A stretch of 64,000 nucleotides of DNA, taken from contig NZ_LXYR01000021.1 of NCBI RefSeq assembly GCF_001650195.1, positions 16,902-80,901 of the forward strand, written 5' to 3'. Origin of the DNA: Phormidesmis priestleyi BC1401. GTDB taxonomy: Bacteria > Cyanobacteriota > Cyanobacteriia > Leptolyngbyales > Leptolyngbyaceae. The position numbers were made by a program, and so were the translations under genes. Below, piece by piece: positions 43,793-52,991 of the stretch. The stretch's first letter is position 1, and each line of letters begins with the position of its first letter. Below the pieces are notes generated by a model that was not told where the DNA came from, made no database searches, and saw only the letters and a list, made by a program, of their open reading frames with translations.

Positions 43793-44839
43793 CTAACCCC
43801 CTTGTGCCTCCTCAATTTCTAGCAGGCTGACGATCACTCCCGCGATCGGAACCGCCAAAAAGATTCCCAGGAGTCCTGAGACCCGCGTCCCAACCAGGAG
43901 CGCAAAAAACACCACTATAGGATTGAGATGAACCGTACTTTGCATCACGCGCGGCGAAACAAGATTATCTTGCAGTTGTTGCAAAACCACGCAAATGGCT
44001 AATACCTTAAGTGCCTCAACCCAGCCGCTTTGCACCAAAATAATTAAACATACAAAGGTGACTCCTAACGTTGCGCCAATGCCTGGAATCACATCTAAAA
44101 TGCCGATCGTCACGGCAAGCAAAAACGGAAAGGGGATTTGAAGCAGCACGAAAACAAAAAAAGTGGCAACACTCAGCAGAGACGAAATCAGCAGTTGACC
44201 TCGAATAAATCCCACAAAGTTTCTTTGCACCACGGTCGAGACCCGATCTCGATGCTGAGTGGGAACCAGTTTGAGGATCAGTCGCCACAGCTTTGCGCCA
44301 TCAATCAACATAAAAAAAGCAACGACCAGAACAATGATAGAGGTGACGTAATTCTGCAAAAGAAAGGGCAAAGAACTGACTGCCCAATTTAACCCAACCA
44401 CAAACGCATTGCGAACCTGAGCTTCGATCGCATTTAAGTTGAGTGAAATATTTCGGGCAGCTAAAGCACTCTGCACCTGGTCGAGTGGATTGTTTGAGGT
44501 ATTGAGAGTCTGAAGTAGCAGCATCGCTAACTGTTGAACTTGATCGGTCAGCGTTAGCCCGATCGCAATGCTCAATACAATAATAGTGATCAGGCTCGAT
44601 GCGATGACAAGACCTAATGCAACGCGTCGTTTGACAAATCGCTCTAGATAGCGCACTGGATAATTGAGCAGCAGTGCCAAAATTGCTGAAAACGCAAACA
44701 CAAAAATCACGTATTCAAAATATTGAATTAGGGCAACAAATGCCCAACCGCACGCAAAGAACAGCAAGAAGCGAACTGACTCATTCGTGCTGATCCGACT
44801 CCAAAGCGACTGGTGATTGGTGGGTGGCTCTTTATCCAT
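43793..44839 (-). CDS. AI-2E family transporter (PerM-like)
   Basis: A 348-residue integral membrane protein with about seven to eight helices. Typical features are the paired N-terminal helices (FLLFFACGWAFVALIQYFEY), a soluble segment, the VVQRNFVGFIRGQLLISSLL region and DVIPGIGATLGVTFVCLII. The family exports small molecules or sodium by proton exchange in some members; the cargo here is unknown. It is probably monocistronic. Confidence 0.87.
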   Translation of the reverse strand: MDKEPPTNHQSLWSRISTNESVRFLLFFACGWAFVALIQYFEYVIFVFAFSAILALLLNYPVRYLERFVKRRVALGLVIASSLITIIVLSIAIGLTLTDQVQQLAMLLLQTLNTSNNPLDQVQSALAARNISLNLNAIEAQVRNAFVVGLNWAVSSLPFLLQNYVTSIIVLVVAFFMLIDGAKLWRLILKLVPTQHRDRVSTVVQRNFVGFIRGQLLISSLLSVATFFVFVLLQIPFPFLLAVTIGILDVIPGIGATLGVTFVCLIILVQSGWVEALKVLAICVVLQQLQDNLVSPRVMQSTVHLNPIVVFFALLVGTRVSGLLGIFLAVPIAGVIVSLLEIEEAQGG

Positions 44840-45217
44840 TTCTATTACCGCTCTCCTAATTGGTCGTCTTGTGGATTCGTTATATCTGCTTGCGGCACAA
44901 CTAAACCTGTCAAGAAGATGTAGACTTCAGCCAGATTAAAAGACTTCCAACGGGACCACTTCAGTCAAAGGGTGAATCTATTTGTGAATTGCTGTGAACG
45001 TCAGGGTTCAGCTGTAATGGTTAAGGTTCAGGAAGCTTCAGCTATTTTCCCCGCCAAAGCATGTCAGGTTTGACTGGTTCTAGATCGACTCTAAGTTAAG
45101 CAATGCTGCCGCGCTTGCGGGTTTCTTTATAAAACGTGCCCACTCTTAGCCCCGCGCGGATGAGTCAATCTCCTCTATTTCAGCCGATTCTCCTAGCAGA
45201 AGCAACGATCTTCAGCA
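44840..45217. other. Intergenic region
   Basis: About 380 bp without a gene. It separates the divergently arranged ends of the transporter promoter and the pterin dehydratase stop. A GC-rich segment GCTGCCGCGCTTGCGGG with a following TTTCTTT near 45106-45130 could be a weak hairpin terminator for plus-strand transcripts. Nothing else is recognisable. Confidence 0.3.
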
Positions 45218-45502
45218 CTACGCTAATTCGTTTGCTTTGCGTGCCCAATCGACATCTTTCATCGTGATGCCACCCGAATCATGGGTTGTGAGATCGATCG
45301 TCACTCGGTTATAGACGTTGAACCATTCGGGGTGATGTCCGATCGCTTCTGACACCAGCGCCAGACTTGACATAAACCCAAACGCTTCGACAAACGAGGG
45401 GAACTTGAACTGTTTATGCAGTTTGTCAGATTCGATCGTCCAGCCATCAAGTTGAGCGAGTTGGACTTCTAGATCTGGGGGTGACAGTTTGGAATCAGAC
45501 AT
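45218..45502 (-). CDS. 4a-hydroxytetrahydrobiopterin dehydratase
   Basis: A 94-residue pterin-4a-carbinolamine dehydratase, which regenerates dihydropterin after hydroxylation reactions. The active-site motif EAIGHHPEWFNVYNRV, with the two histidines, and LDGWTIES near the start are diagnostic. Length is normal. It is the second gene of a pair: the MBL-fold gene ends nine bases upstream on the same strand. No aromatic amino acid hydroxylase is in the window. Confidence 0.92.
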   Translation of the reverse strand: MSDSKLSPPDLEVQLAQLDGWTIESDKLHKQFKFPSFVEAFGFMSSLALVSEAIGHHPEWFNVYNRVTIDLTTHDSGGITMKDVDWARKANELA

Positions 45503-45511
45503 CTTTTTTCC

Positions 45512-46291
45512 TTAGTAAACGATCGCCGCAGGTCGCAGAGGAATCTCGATGCGATCGCCAGGTTTGGGTTCTAACACTTGAGTATCGAGATTGTTTTGAG
45601 CTAATCTTGTGCGAAACTCATCAACACTTCCGATCGCCTTCAGCACTGAAATTAACAATCCCTCAAACATAATATCGCCCCCTGCGGCCGTCGGAAGCAT
45701 TACTTGGGGCTGAACGTCTTGTGCCAGCTTTAAAGCGCTTTCGCTGCCTTTGATTAGCGAACCGATGAAGGGGAGTGCCAGATCGATCAACGGAGTGATA
45801 ATGACCTCGATCGGAGCATTCTCTTTGAGGGTCGGAGCGTGAGACCCATGCGGCTCATAGTAAAGTTTGACTCCGCTCGTTAGCTCCTTCAGCAAATAAC
45901 CGTTCTCCTGCACGATCGGACCTAACGGAGAACCCGGAGTTGCCTGAATCGTCAGGTGATCTAACGTGAAGGTCTCCCCATGTTTAAGGGCAGTCACTTG
46001 AGAAAAACCCAACTGTTGAGCAACCTTTGCAGCGCTGGGAGAACCGACTACCGGAATGGCTTTATCCAACCGCTTTAACGTCTCTGGGTGAGCGTGATCT
46101 TCTAACCCCTGTGACAGCAAAATCAAGTCTAGAGCGTCAGGAATCGTCCGGTTTTGATGACGGTAGCCTTTAAACAACCAGGTGAGATTTCCGAAGGTCA
46201 AATCTCCAACTAGCCAAGGGTCAAGCAAAATGCGCTTTCCGGCAATCTCAATCAGCCAGGAGTTGCTGTCTAACCAGGTTAAATACATCAT
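45512..46291 (-). CDS. Metallo-beta-lactamase-fold protein without HxHxDH
   Basis: A 259-residue protein related to UlaG-type MBL-fold hydrolases. MYLTWLDSNSWLIEIAGKRI and LLDPWLVGD open the fold. Where the metal motif HxHxDH is expected, the sequence reads LLSQGLEDHAHPETL, keeping only the DH pair and a later His. The later histidine in EPHGSHAPTL is present. Metal binding is therefore reduced or altered. Such variants occur in cyanobacteria and plants. It is co-directional with the pterin dehydratase gene, 9 bp apart, so a shared transcript is likely. Confidence 0.78.
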   Translation of the reverse strand: MMYLTWLDSNSWLIEIAGKRILLDPWLVGDLTFGNLTWLFKGYRHQNRTIPDALDLILLSQGLEDHAHPETLKRLDKAIPVVGSPSAAKVAQQLGFSQVTALKHGETFTLDHLTIQATPGSPLGPIVQENGYLLKELTSGVKLYYEPHGSHAPTLKENAPIEVIITPLIDLALPFIGSLIKGSESALKLAQDVQPQVMLPTAAGGDIMFEGLLISVLKAIGSVDEFRTRLAQNNLDTQVLEPKPGDRIEIPLRPAAIVY

Positions 46292-46359
46292 TAGAATTCG
46301 GAGCGGCGGTGACTTCTAAATCTTAGAGGATTGTTGCGAAATATGAACATTTAGATGCT

Positions 46360-46557
46360 TCATACATCCACCTTGATATATTCCCCCATTGTGAAAACCC
46401 GATCGCCTTTAATCAGCTTCCGTCCTCGTCGCGTCTCGACCTGCCCGTTTACCTTCACTTCTCCGGCTTGGATCAGCACCTTTGCCTGTCCGCCGCTTTC
46501 GACAATGCCTTTCATTTTGAGGAATTGGTCGAGTTTAATCTTTTCGTCAGTTGCCAT
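46360..46557 (-). CDS. S4-domain RNA-binding protein (YaaA/YbcJ-like)
   Basis: A 65-residue protein consisting of one S4 domain: IKLDQFLKMKGIVESGGQAK, then VLIQAGEVKVNGQVETRRGRKL. Proteins of this size bind structured RNA, probably rRNA. The start ATG at 46557 is standard. It is separated from the MBL gene by about 70 bp on the same strand. Confidence 0.85.
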   Translation of the reverse strand: MATDEKIKLDQFLKMKGIVESGGQAKVLIQAGEVKVNGQVETRRGRKLIKGDRVFTMGEYIKVDV

Positions 46558-46703
46558 GATGAGCTATTGAATAGTTGATGATCTTCTACAGTAGTCTGCT
46601 TCGCTTTCAACCGACAGAATTCATCACCACTTTAAACAATCCGTCCTTCGCTTCGCTAGGATAAATAATATAATCTCACCGTCTTTGAGATGACACTCAT
46701 GGA

Positions 46704-47093
46704 ATGGATTTGATGCTCAACGCTTCATCGGGTGACGGCAACGCGGCACCGATCGTCGAATCAGAAGATGGCTTGTCTGGCACGAGTCAAATGAGACCTT
46801 TGGGAAATTATCAAACGCTGTCTGCCTATCGCAGTCGGCTTCGGGTTGAAGAAATGCTGGTCAGTCCTTGGCGACACGCTGAGACGGCGACTCGCTCCAA
46901 TCCTCGCCCTGCTTATCTCGATCATGCCGCTCCGTTGTCTCCTCTGCGCGATCGCGATCTAGTTGCGCTTGATGAATTCTTCGATCGCTCTGATATGTCT
47001 AGCTTAGAGCAAGACGTAAATCGTCATTTACTCCGTCTGTTTCCTGAACCCTGCTGGGGAGACGATCTCAGCTTTCTCAAAGAGCATCTCTGA
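46704..47093 (+). CDS. Conserved hypothetical protein
   Basis: A 129-residue protein with no transmembrane segment. The N-terminal 30 residues look disordered. The centre (GNYQTLSAYRSRLRVEEMLV) and the end (LEQDVNRHLLRLFPEPCWGD) are helical. The pattern is one I associate with cyanobacterial proteins of unknown function. Normal HIP1 content. It is followed by a 7 bp tandem repeat and then a GH57 gene on the same strand. Confidence 0.5.
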   Translation: MDLMLNASSGDGNAAPIVESEDGLSGTSQMRPLGNYQTLSAYRSRLRVEEMLVSPWRHAETATRSNPRPAYLDHAAPLSPLRDRDLVALDEFFDRSDMSSLEQDVNRHLLRLFPEPCWGDDLSFLKEHL

Positions 47094-47096
47094 TAA

Positions 47097-47131
47097 GTTT
47101 TGAGTTTTAAGTTTTGAGTTTTGAGTTTTTC
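47097..47131 (+). repeat. Five 7 bp tandem repeats (AGTTTTG type)
   Basis: AGTTTTG, AGTTTTA, AGTTTTG, AGTTTTG and AGTTTTT follow each other directly. Short heptamer tandem repeats of this kind are well known in cyanobacterial intergenic regions. Located between the hypothetical gene and the GH57 gene. Confidence 0.85.
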
Positions 47132-47185
47132 GGTGTGACTATTGGGGAATGCCCTTCAGTGACCTCCTCCCCATTTAAAGTTTTT

Positions 47186-48625
47186 ATGTCTGCATTGCCC
47201 GAATTAATCAACGGTTTGCCCAATATTTGCGGTCACGAGACAGAAGTAACCGCCGCACTTCAGCCCGATCGCCCTGTATTTTTGCCAAACACAAATTTGA
47301 AATTAGAGTCCCTTTCGGCGACCTTCTCGATCGCGCTGCACATGCACCAGCCGACTATTCCAGCCGGGGCAGATGGCTCACTGATTAGCAATTTGCAGCA
47401 GATGTTTGAGCATCCTTACGACGGAGATAATCACAATGCGGCTCCGTTTGCCTGGTGCTATTCGCGCATGGGTGACTTTATTCCTGAGTTGGTGTCTCAA
47501 GGCTGCAATCCCCGCGTCATGCTCGACTATTCGGGCAATCTGCTTTGGGGGCTGCGACAGATGGGGCGCGGCGACGTTTTAGATAACCTCAAGCGCATCA
47601 CCTGCGATCGCACCTACCAGCCTTATGTCGAGTGGCTGGGGACGATGTGGAGTCATGCCGTCGTGCCCTCGACTCCGATCGCCGATCTCAAACTCCATAT
47701 TCGGGCGTGGCAGCACCATTTTGCAGCTATCTTCGGCTGGGAGGCACTGGCACGAGTCAAGGGGTTTTCACCGCCAGAGATGCATTTGCCCAATCACCCC
47801 GATACGCTCTACACCTTTATTCATGCGCTTAAAGAGTGCGGCTATCGCTGGCTGCTGGTGCAAGAACACTCGGTTGAAGCGCTGACAGGGCACTCGCTAG
47901 ACTTTAAGCATCTGCCTCATCGGTTGGTGTCTCGCAACTCTCAGGGTGAGACGATCAGCATCCCCGTTTTGATTAAAACTCAGGGTTCAGACACAAAGCT
48001 GGTGGCTCAGATGCAGCCTTACTATGAAGCCAAAACGCTTTCAAAACAGACAATATCTGGGGTGAGCATTCCGGCGATCGTGACTCAAATCGGCGATGGC
48101 GAAAATGGCGGCGTGATGATGAATGAGTTTCCAGGGGCGTTTAAGCGGGCTTGGCATGAAGTCGCAAACGATTCCACCGTTGCTGGAGTCAACGGCACAG
48201 AGTATCTAGAACTGATCGCCGCTGCTGGCTGTCGAGAAGATGATTTTCCGACCTGTCAGGCGATCGGGCAGCATTTAATCTGGCAAGAAGTCGATCCCGA
48301 AAAAGTCACGCCTGCGGGAATGGAGGCAGCGATCGCTCACCTCACCCAAACCCATCCCAACTTTCACATGGATGGAGCGTCTTGGACTAATCATCTCAGT
48401 TGGGTGGCGGGCTATGAAGAGGTTTTGACCCCGATGAATGATCTCAGTGCGCTCTTTCACAAAACTTTTGACGCGTCTAAAACCACTGAATCTGATGATT
48501 ATCGTCAGGCATTACTCTACAATTTGCTGCTGCAAACGAGTTGTTTCCGCTATTGGGGGCAAGGCACCTGGACAGAGTATGCCCAAGAACTTTATCGGCG
48601 CGGCAAAACGTTGCTGAAGGGCTAG
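47186..48625 (+). CDS. Glycoside hydrolase family 57 protein
   Basis: A 479-residue GH57-type enzyme. SIALHMHQPTIPAGADG holds the first conserved His-x-His-Gln motif, PPEMHLPNHPDTLYTF and YRWLLVQEHSV form the barrel, and IGDGENGGVMMNEFPGAF carries probable catalytic acidic residues. GH57 enzymes act on alpha-glucans (amylase, branching enzyme). The exact reaction is not clear. The ATG at 47186 avoids a leader that runs back into the heptamer repeats. Confidence 0.82.
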   Translation: MSALPELINGLPNICGHETEVTAALQPDRPVFLPNTNLKLESLSATFSIALHMHQPTIPAGADGSLISNLQQMFEHPYDGDNHNAAPFAWCYSRMGDFIPELVSQGCNPRVMLDYSGNLLWGLRQMGRGDVLDNLKRITCDRTYQPYVEWLGTMWSHAVVPSTPIADLKLHIRAWQHHFAAIFGWEALARVKGFSPPEMHLPNHPDTLYTFIHALKECGYRWLLVQEHSVEALTGHSLDFKHLPHRLVSRNSQGETISIPVLIKTQGSDTKLVAQMQPYYEAKTLSKQTISGVSIPAIVTQIGDGENGGVMMNEFPGAFKRAWHEVANDSTVAGVNGTEYLELIAAAGCREDDFPTCQAIGQHLIWQEVDPEKVTPAGMEAAIAHLTQTHPNFHMDGASWTNHLSWVAGYEEVLTPMNDLSALFHKTFDASKTTESDDYRQALLYNLLLQTSCFRYWGQGTWTEYAQELYRRGKTLLKG

Positions 48626-48663
48626 GCAGTGGTGCAGTGTGGTGCAGTTGCCCTTCAACGGAA

Positions 48664-48900
48664 TCACAGCCGTTTGCAGATGTCATATTTGTTAGTTCTC
48701 TTAGGAGCTTTTACTCCGGTTGCAACCGCATGAACCGTATGAAGAATATTGGCTGAATAGTACCGATTGCCACAGGGATCACAGACTCCGATCGTCACGT
48801 CTTCAAGAATGACAAATCCATCTCTATGTTTGAATGCTTCGCGCTTGACGATTCGGGGTTGAACAGTTCCTTCGCAATACTCGCATCTGTATCTATACAT
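48664..48900 (-). CDS. YgiT-type zinc finger protein (orphan antitoxin)
   Basis: A 78-residue protein with two CxxC pairs (RCEYCEG and CDPCGNRYY), the zinc-binding half of MqsA/YgiT antitoxins. It lacks the C-terminal helix-turn-helix, as in the short YgiT form paired with DUF4258/BrnT-like toxins. No toxin gene lies on either side. The ATG at 48900 has GAGGG nine bases upstream. It probably is an orphan or a remnant of a toxin-antitoxin unit. Confidence 0.7.
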   Translation of the reverse strand: MYRYRCEYCEGTVQPRIVKREAFKHRDGFVILEDVTIGVCDPCGNRYYSANILHTVHAVATGVKAPKRTNKYDICKRL

Positions 48901-49047
48901 ACGATTAACCCTCAAGCTCAGTGGCTTCATAAACCGGAACGATTAGATTTGCTACCTTAGAATCAGGCTATAGCCCTGTAGATGTCAATAAATATACTTC
49001 GAGATATTCTGCGAAGGCGTAAGAATAACATTGGGGGCAATTAGGCA

Positions 49048-49851
49048 ATGGGAGAGGCATGGAACAAGGTACAAAAGCGTAAAAAAGCAAAAATTAAACT
49101 TGCTGAGTTGATGAGTAAGGCTGACCAAGTAGTTATCATTCACTACTCTTGTGAAAGCTTCTATGATAGACCTGATGGCTCATCTCCAAGAATCACTTCT
49201 ATCGCAGTCCGCAATTTAGAAGCTAGACAAACTAAGTCTTTTTCAATTCATCAAGTTGCAGAGAGAAAAGGATACTCAGCGAGTGCATTAGAGCAACACT
49301 ATAACCAACTCGAAAAATTGATGCTGGATGAATTCTATGATTATGTAAATCGGCACAGTTCTCACATCTGGTTACATTGGAATATGAGGGATATTAATTA
49401 TGGCTTTCCAGCCATAGCTCATCGTTATCGAGTTCTTCAAGGTGAGCCTGAAGAAATCAGCGAGTCTAAATTGGTTGATTTATCTCCTCTACTGATCGCT
49501 ATTTATGGATCTGGATACATTCAGCATCCTCGATTAAAAAATCTCGTAGATAGGAATCACATAACACACAGAGACCTTTTAGACGGAAAATCTGAAGCTG
49601 AGGCTTTTGTCAACAAACAGTACGTTAAACTTCACCAATCAACTCTTAGAAAAGTTGATACTTTTGCGAACATAGTGGAACGCGCTGCTGATGGTTCGCT
49701 TAAAACAAATTCTACTTGGAAAGACATCTATGGAAGCTACCCAGCAGCAGCGATTGAGCTGATCAAGGAGAATCCCATCATAAGCGCATCAGTAGGCTTT
49801 ATAGGTTTTGTGAGTGCTCTTATTGGGATAGCTACCGTATTCATCAAGTAG
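49048..49851 (+). CDS. Membrane-anchored protein with DEDDh-exonuclease-like motifs
   Basis: A 267-residue protein of unknown family. Three segments match the order of DnaQ-type exonuclease motifs: strand QVVIIHYSCES (Glu36 but no paired Asp), HWNMRDINYGFPAI (Asp115), and HRDLLDGKSEAEAF, where His174 and Asp179 have the H-x4-D spacing. Residues 244-266 form a hydrophobic tail helix, so the protein is probably tail-anchored with its soluble part in the cytoplasm. AT-rich, with hardly any CGATCG, unlike its neighbours, which suggests transfer. It sits beside an orphan antitoxin gene. The exonuclease assignment is tentative. Confidence 0.55.
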   Translation: MGEAWNKVQKRKKAKIKLAELMSKADQVVIIHYSCESFYDRPDGSSPRITSIAVRNLEARQTKSFSIHQVAERKGYSASALEQHYNQLEKLMLDEFYDYVNRHSSHIWLHWNMRDINYGFPAIAHRYRVLQGEPEEISESKLVDLSPLLIAIYGSGYIQHPRLKNLVDRNHITHRDLLDGKSEAEAFVNKQYVKLHQSTLRKVDTFANIVERAADGSLKTNSTWKDIYGSYPAAAIELIKENPIISASVGFIGFVSALIGIATVFIK

Positions 49852-49944
49852 CATTCTTAGATTAAATGAGAAGGTTCTTGACAACCCTCAGACTATCATA
49901 TTCCCGATAACTTTAATACTTGAAACCTTTGGTCGATCTCGATC

Positions 49945-51705
49945 TTATTTCAATGCTTCTTCGAGCTTGTTTTGATTCCACAGAGTGCGATACAAGCCAT
50001 CCGTCTCCAGCAACTGCCCATGAGTTCCCGACTGCATGATTTGCCCTTGATCCATGACAAAAATCCGATCGGCAGATGCCGCCGCAGACAGTTGGTGAGA
50101 AATAAACACCACCGTTTTACGCTGAGTGCCTTCTGAGAGGTTTCTCAAAATCTGGGTAGCGGTTTGGTTGTCTACACTCGACAGCGCATCGTCTAAAATC
50201 AAAATCGGGCTATCGACTAACAGCGCACGAGCAAGCGCAGTCCGTTGGCGTTGACCACCAGAGAGAGTGATGCCGCGCTCACCGACCATCGTGTCATAGT
50301 GCTGCGGAAAGTTGAGAACCTCATCGTGAATCTGTGCCTGTTTTGCCGCTGACTCGACTTCAGATAACTCTGCGTGAACTTTGCCATAGCGAATGTTGTT
50401 TTTGATCGACGTGCTGAACAGAAAGCTTTCTTGCGGCACATAGGCGATCGCGCTTCGCAAATCCTCAATTCGCAGACTCGTGATGTCATAGTCATCGAGA
50501 AATAGCTGACCAGGAGCGATATCTAGCAGACGAGGAAGGGCATTTGCCAACGTAGATTTGCCAGAGCCGATCGCGCCCACGATCGCCACGGTTTCTCCTG
50601 GAGCAATGTCAAAACTAATGTGATCCAGCGCCGGAGTCACTTTTTCTGGCTCACTGGTCGGATAGGAATAGAGCAAATCTTGTGCCGTTAGTCTGCCTTT
50701 CACCTGCTCGATCGCTAACGGTATCGCATCCGGTTTATCTTTGATTTTGGGTTCAACCGTGAGAATGGACTCGACTCGATCGATACTCACTTCGCCCCGT
50801 TGATATGCCGTAATCGTGAAGCCCAACAGCGCAGTCGGAAACACCAACTGTCCGACGAGCAGCAATAGCGCGATAAAATCACCGACCGAAATAGTGCCAT
50901 TCGCGATCGCGCCGCCCCCAAACCACAGCAAGATCAATCCGCTTAAATAACCCAACCCTTGCAAAATCGGAAACAGCGTATTTCGAGTCTTTGCCAGTTG
51001 CAGATTCGCATTCAACAGTTGGCGGTTTAGTTGCCGAAATGCTTTACGCTCGTTTTCTTCTTGAGCATAAATCTTGATTAGTGCAATGCCGCTCATGTCT
51101 TCTTGAATCAACTCGCTCATCGTCGAGAGTTCTTCCTGCACGGCAAGCTGTTGATTTCGCAGCTTGTGACTAAATAAATTCACCAAAATCAACATAAACG
51201 GATAAACCGAGATTGCCATGAGAGTCAATCTCACGTTGATCCGCATCATTACAGGCAGCGTCAGCGCATAGGCAAAGGTCGTGTTTGCCAGACTCAGCAC
51301 TGCAAATCCGAGCAGGCGACGAATGTTTTCGACATCGCTCGTTGCCCGATTGATTAAATCTCCGATCGTATTCGTCGCAAAATAAGACGGCTCTAACCTT
51401 AGCAGGTGATCAAAAATCTTTTGCTTGAGATCAAACTCAACCTGTCGCCCGACACCAAACAGCAAAGTTCGCGAAATCATTCGCACACACCACATCGCCG
51501 TGGCAAGCACCAAAATCAGCCCCACAAAAAACCAAACGCGATCGACGTTGAAGGTGACCCCCAACTCATCGATCGCGTCTCTAATTAAAAGTGGAATGTA
51601 AACCGCCAGCGCATTTACGACTAGCAACGTACCGATTCCCAGTGCTGTGTTACGCCAGTGAGGACGTAAATAAACACCCAATTTTTGGAGTTGCGATCGC
51701 GCCAT
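49945..51705 (-). CDS. ABC transporter, fused permease and ATPase
   Basis: A 586-residue exporter half-transporter. Six membrane helices occupy about residues 15-310. The ATPase domain follows, with Walker A GAIGSGKSTLAN, signature LSGGQRQRTALARALL, and Walker B ILILDDALSSVD. It resembles MsbA/MdlB-type lipid or drug exporters and is expected to form a homodimer. The ATG at 51705 (MARSQLQKLG) is preferred; the upstream frame is weak. It lies about 70 bp after the YdcF gene on the same strand. Confidence 0.9.
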   Translation of the reverse strand: MARSQLQKLGVYLRPHWRNTALGIGTLLVVNALAVYIPLLIRDAIDELGVTFNVDRVWFFVGLILVLATAMWCVRMISRTLLFGVGRQVEFDLKQKIFDHLLRLEPSYFATNTIGDLINRATSDVENIRRLLGFAVLSLANTTFAYALTLPVMMRINVRLTLMAISVYPFMLILVNLFSHKLRNQQLAVQEELSTMSELIQEDMSGIALIKIYAQEENERKAFRQLNRQLLNANLQLAKTRNTLFPILQGLGYLSGLILLWFGGGAIANGTISVGDFIALLLLVGQLVFPTALLGFTITAYQRGEVSIDRVESILTVEPKIKDKPDAIPLAIEQVKGRLTAQDLLYSYPTSEPEKVTPALDHISFDIAPGETVAIVGAIGSGKSTLANALPRLLDIAPGQLFLDDYDITSLRIEDLRSAIAYVPQESFLFSTSIKNNIRYGKVHAELSEVESAAKQAQIHDEVLNFPQHYDTMVGERGITLSGGQRQRTALARALLVDSPILILDDALSSVDNQTATQILRNLSEGTQRKTVVFISHQLSAAASADRIFVMDQGQIMQSGTHGQLLETDGLYRTLWNQNKLEEALK

Positions 51706-51773
51706 GATGAGGGACTCTAGCAAAAAATTAGAAACCCCCTCATCCTATCTCGCAATTAGGACGAGGAAGTTCT

Positions 51774-52991
51774 TCAAATCGTACTGACAGGTCTAATCCA
51801 CCCTCGCAAGAAGTAGTAGATCGAAGTAATGTACTCATTAATCACGCGAGAACTCAACGCAAATGCCTCGGTGCTCGGCAGCAAATCACCGATTCGGAAT
51901 CCTCGCTCAATCAGATCTCGCCCTTGGGTGCGCCGTCTCAGTGAGTCTTTTTGAGGCAACGTGTAGAAATCAGTTGGACGAGAAATAATGGTAATAGGCG
52001 TTTCTGATCCCTGACTGTTAAACTCTCGGTTAAAGGTCAGCGCGGCTCGACTCATCTCGATCGCGGAGGTCACTAAAAAAAGCTGATTTCCAAAGCCAAT
52101 CCTTTGCGATTGCAGCAATGCACGGACGTTGACCGCACTGTCATGCACAGTAGGGCTTTTGGTATCTTGAATAATGTTGCCTGCCGGAACGCCCTGGTTT
52201 TGCAAAAACGTCGCAATATCAGTAGACTCTGCGGTGCTTTCTTGCGTGTCGCCATCTTTGCGATCGCGCCCCTCTCTAGATCCCGCACTCACAATCAATA
52301 GCGGATTGGTGCCTCGCGCCACCTCTTCCTGATAGAGTCGCGCCGCATAGATCAACCGATCGCCCTCCTCGGTTAGCTGAATCGGCTGTTGAGTCAAAAT
52401 GTTGTAGGCGGGTTCGGTCAACGGCTCGACAGGCTCAATCAACGGTACCTGCGTGGTTTGAGGAGGCGTAGTAGGAGCCGGAGCAGGTTGAGTGCGAGGA
52501 CGAAGCTGAAGTCGAGTCGTGCCTTGCCCTAACACCACAATGACGCGTCTTCCTCCTGCGAGAGACTCTGCCGGAGCCGCGCGCGTAATTTGTAGCGCCT
52601 GAGCCTCAGCGCGTTGAGCCAGAAAATAAGACACTGCCGGGATGCTCAAAATCAACAGCAACGGAATCGCCACCCTCAGCAGCGTCAATCCTGTTTTAGA
52701 AATGCCTCCTCTCAGAAGCTCTGTCAAGACGATCAGAAAGAAAATCAGAATCAACCCTAACGGGCTAAACGGAATCGCAATCAGTTGCCAAATGTCTCCA
52801 AACAGACCGTCAGCAGGGGCACCTCGATAAAACGTCAGCGCACTGACCCCCAACAGCAGCAGAATCACCAATCCGCCTAAAAACGCCTTGGGGAGCGCTC
52901 TAAGCAACACATACCAGGTAAAAAGCCCAACGACGACCCAAAGCAACACCTGGGTTAAGAGCACAAATACATCTGTTACCAATAAGACCAT
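51774..52991 (-). CDS. YdcF family (DUF218) membrane protein
   Basis: A 405-residue protein. The N-terminal 130 residues contain about four hydrophobic helices (VLLTQVLLWVVVGLFTWYVL and others). A Pro/Thr-rich linker precedes the DUF218 domain (from about 150: RRVIVVLGQGTTRLQ, LLIVSAGSREGRDR, SPTVHDSAVNVRALL, FLVTSAIEMSRA). The family is linked to cell-envelope functions such as SanA and ElyC. An insertion of about 45 residues separates the first strand from the rest of the domain. Confidence 0.82.
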   Translation of the reverse strand: MVLLVTDVFVLLTQVLLWVVVGLFTWYVLLRALPKAFLGGLVILLLLGVSALTFYRGAPADGLFGDIWQLIAIPFSPLGLILIFFLIVLTELLRGGISKTGLTLLRVAIPLLLILSIPAVSYFLAQRAEAQALQITRAAPAESLAGGRRVIVVLGQGTTRLQLRPRTQPAPAPTTPPQTTQVPLIEPVEPLTEPAYNILTQQPIQLTEEGDRLIYAARLYQEEVARGTNPLLIVSAGSREGRDRKDGDTQESTAESTDIATFLQNQGVPAGNIIQDTKSPTVHDSAVNVRALLQSQRIGFGNQLFLVTSAIEMSRAALTFNREFNSQGSETPITIISRPTDFYTLPQKDSLRRRTQGRDLIERGFRIGDLLPSTEAFALSSRVINEYITSIYYFLRGWIRPVSTI

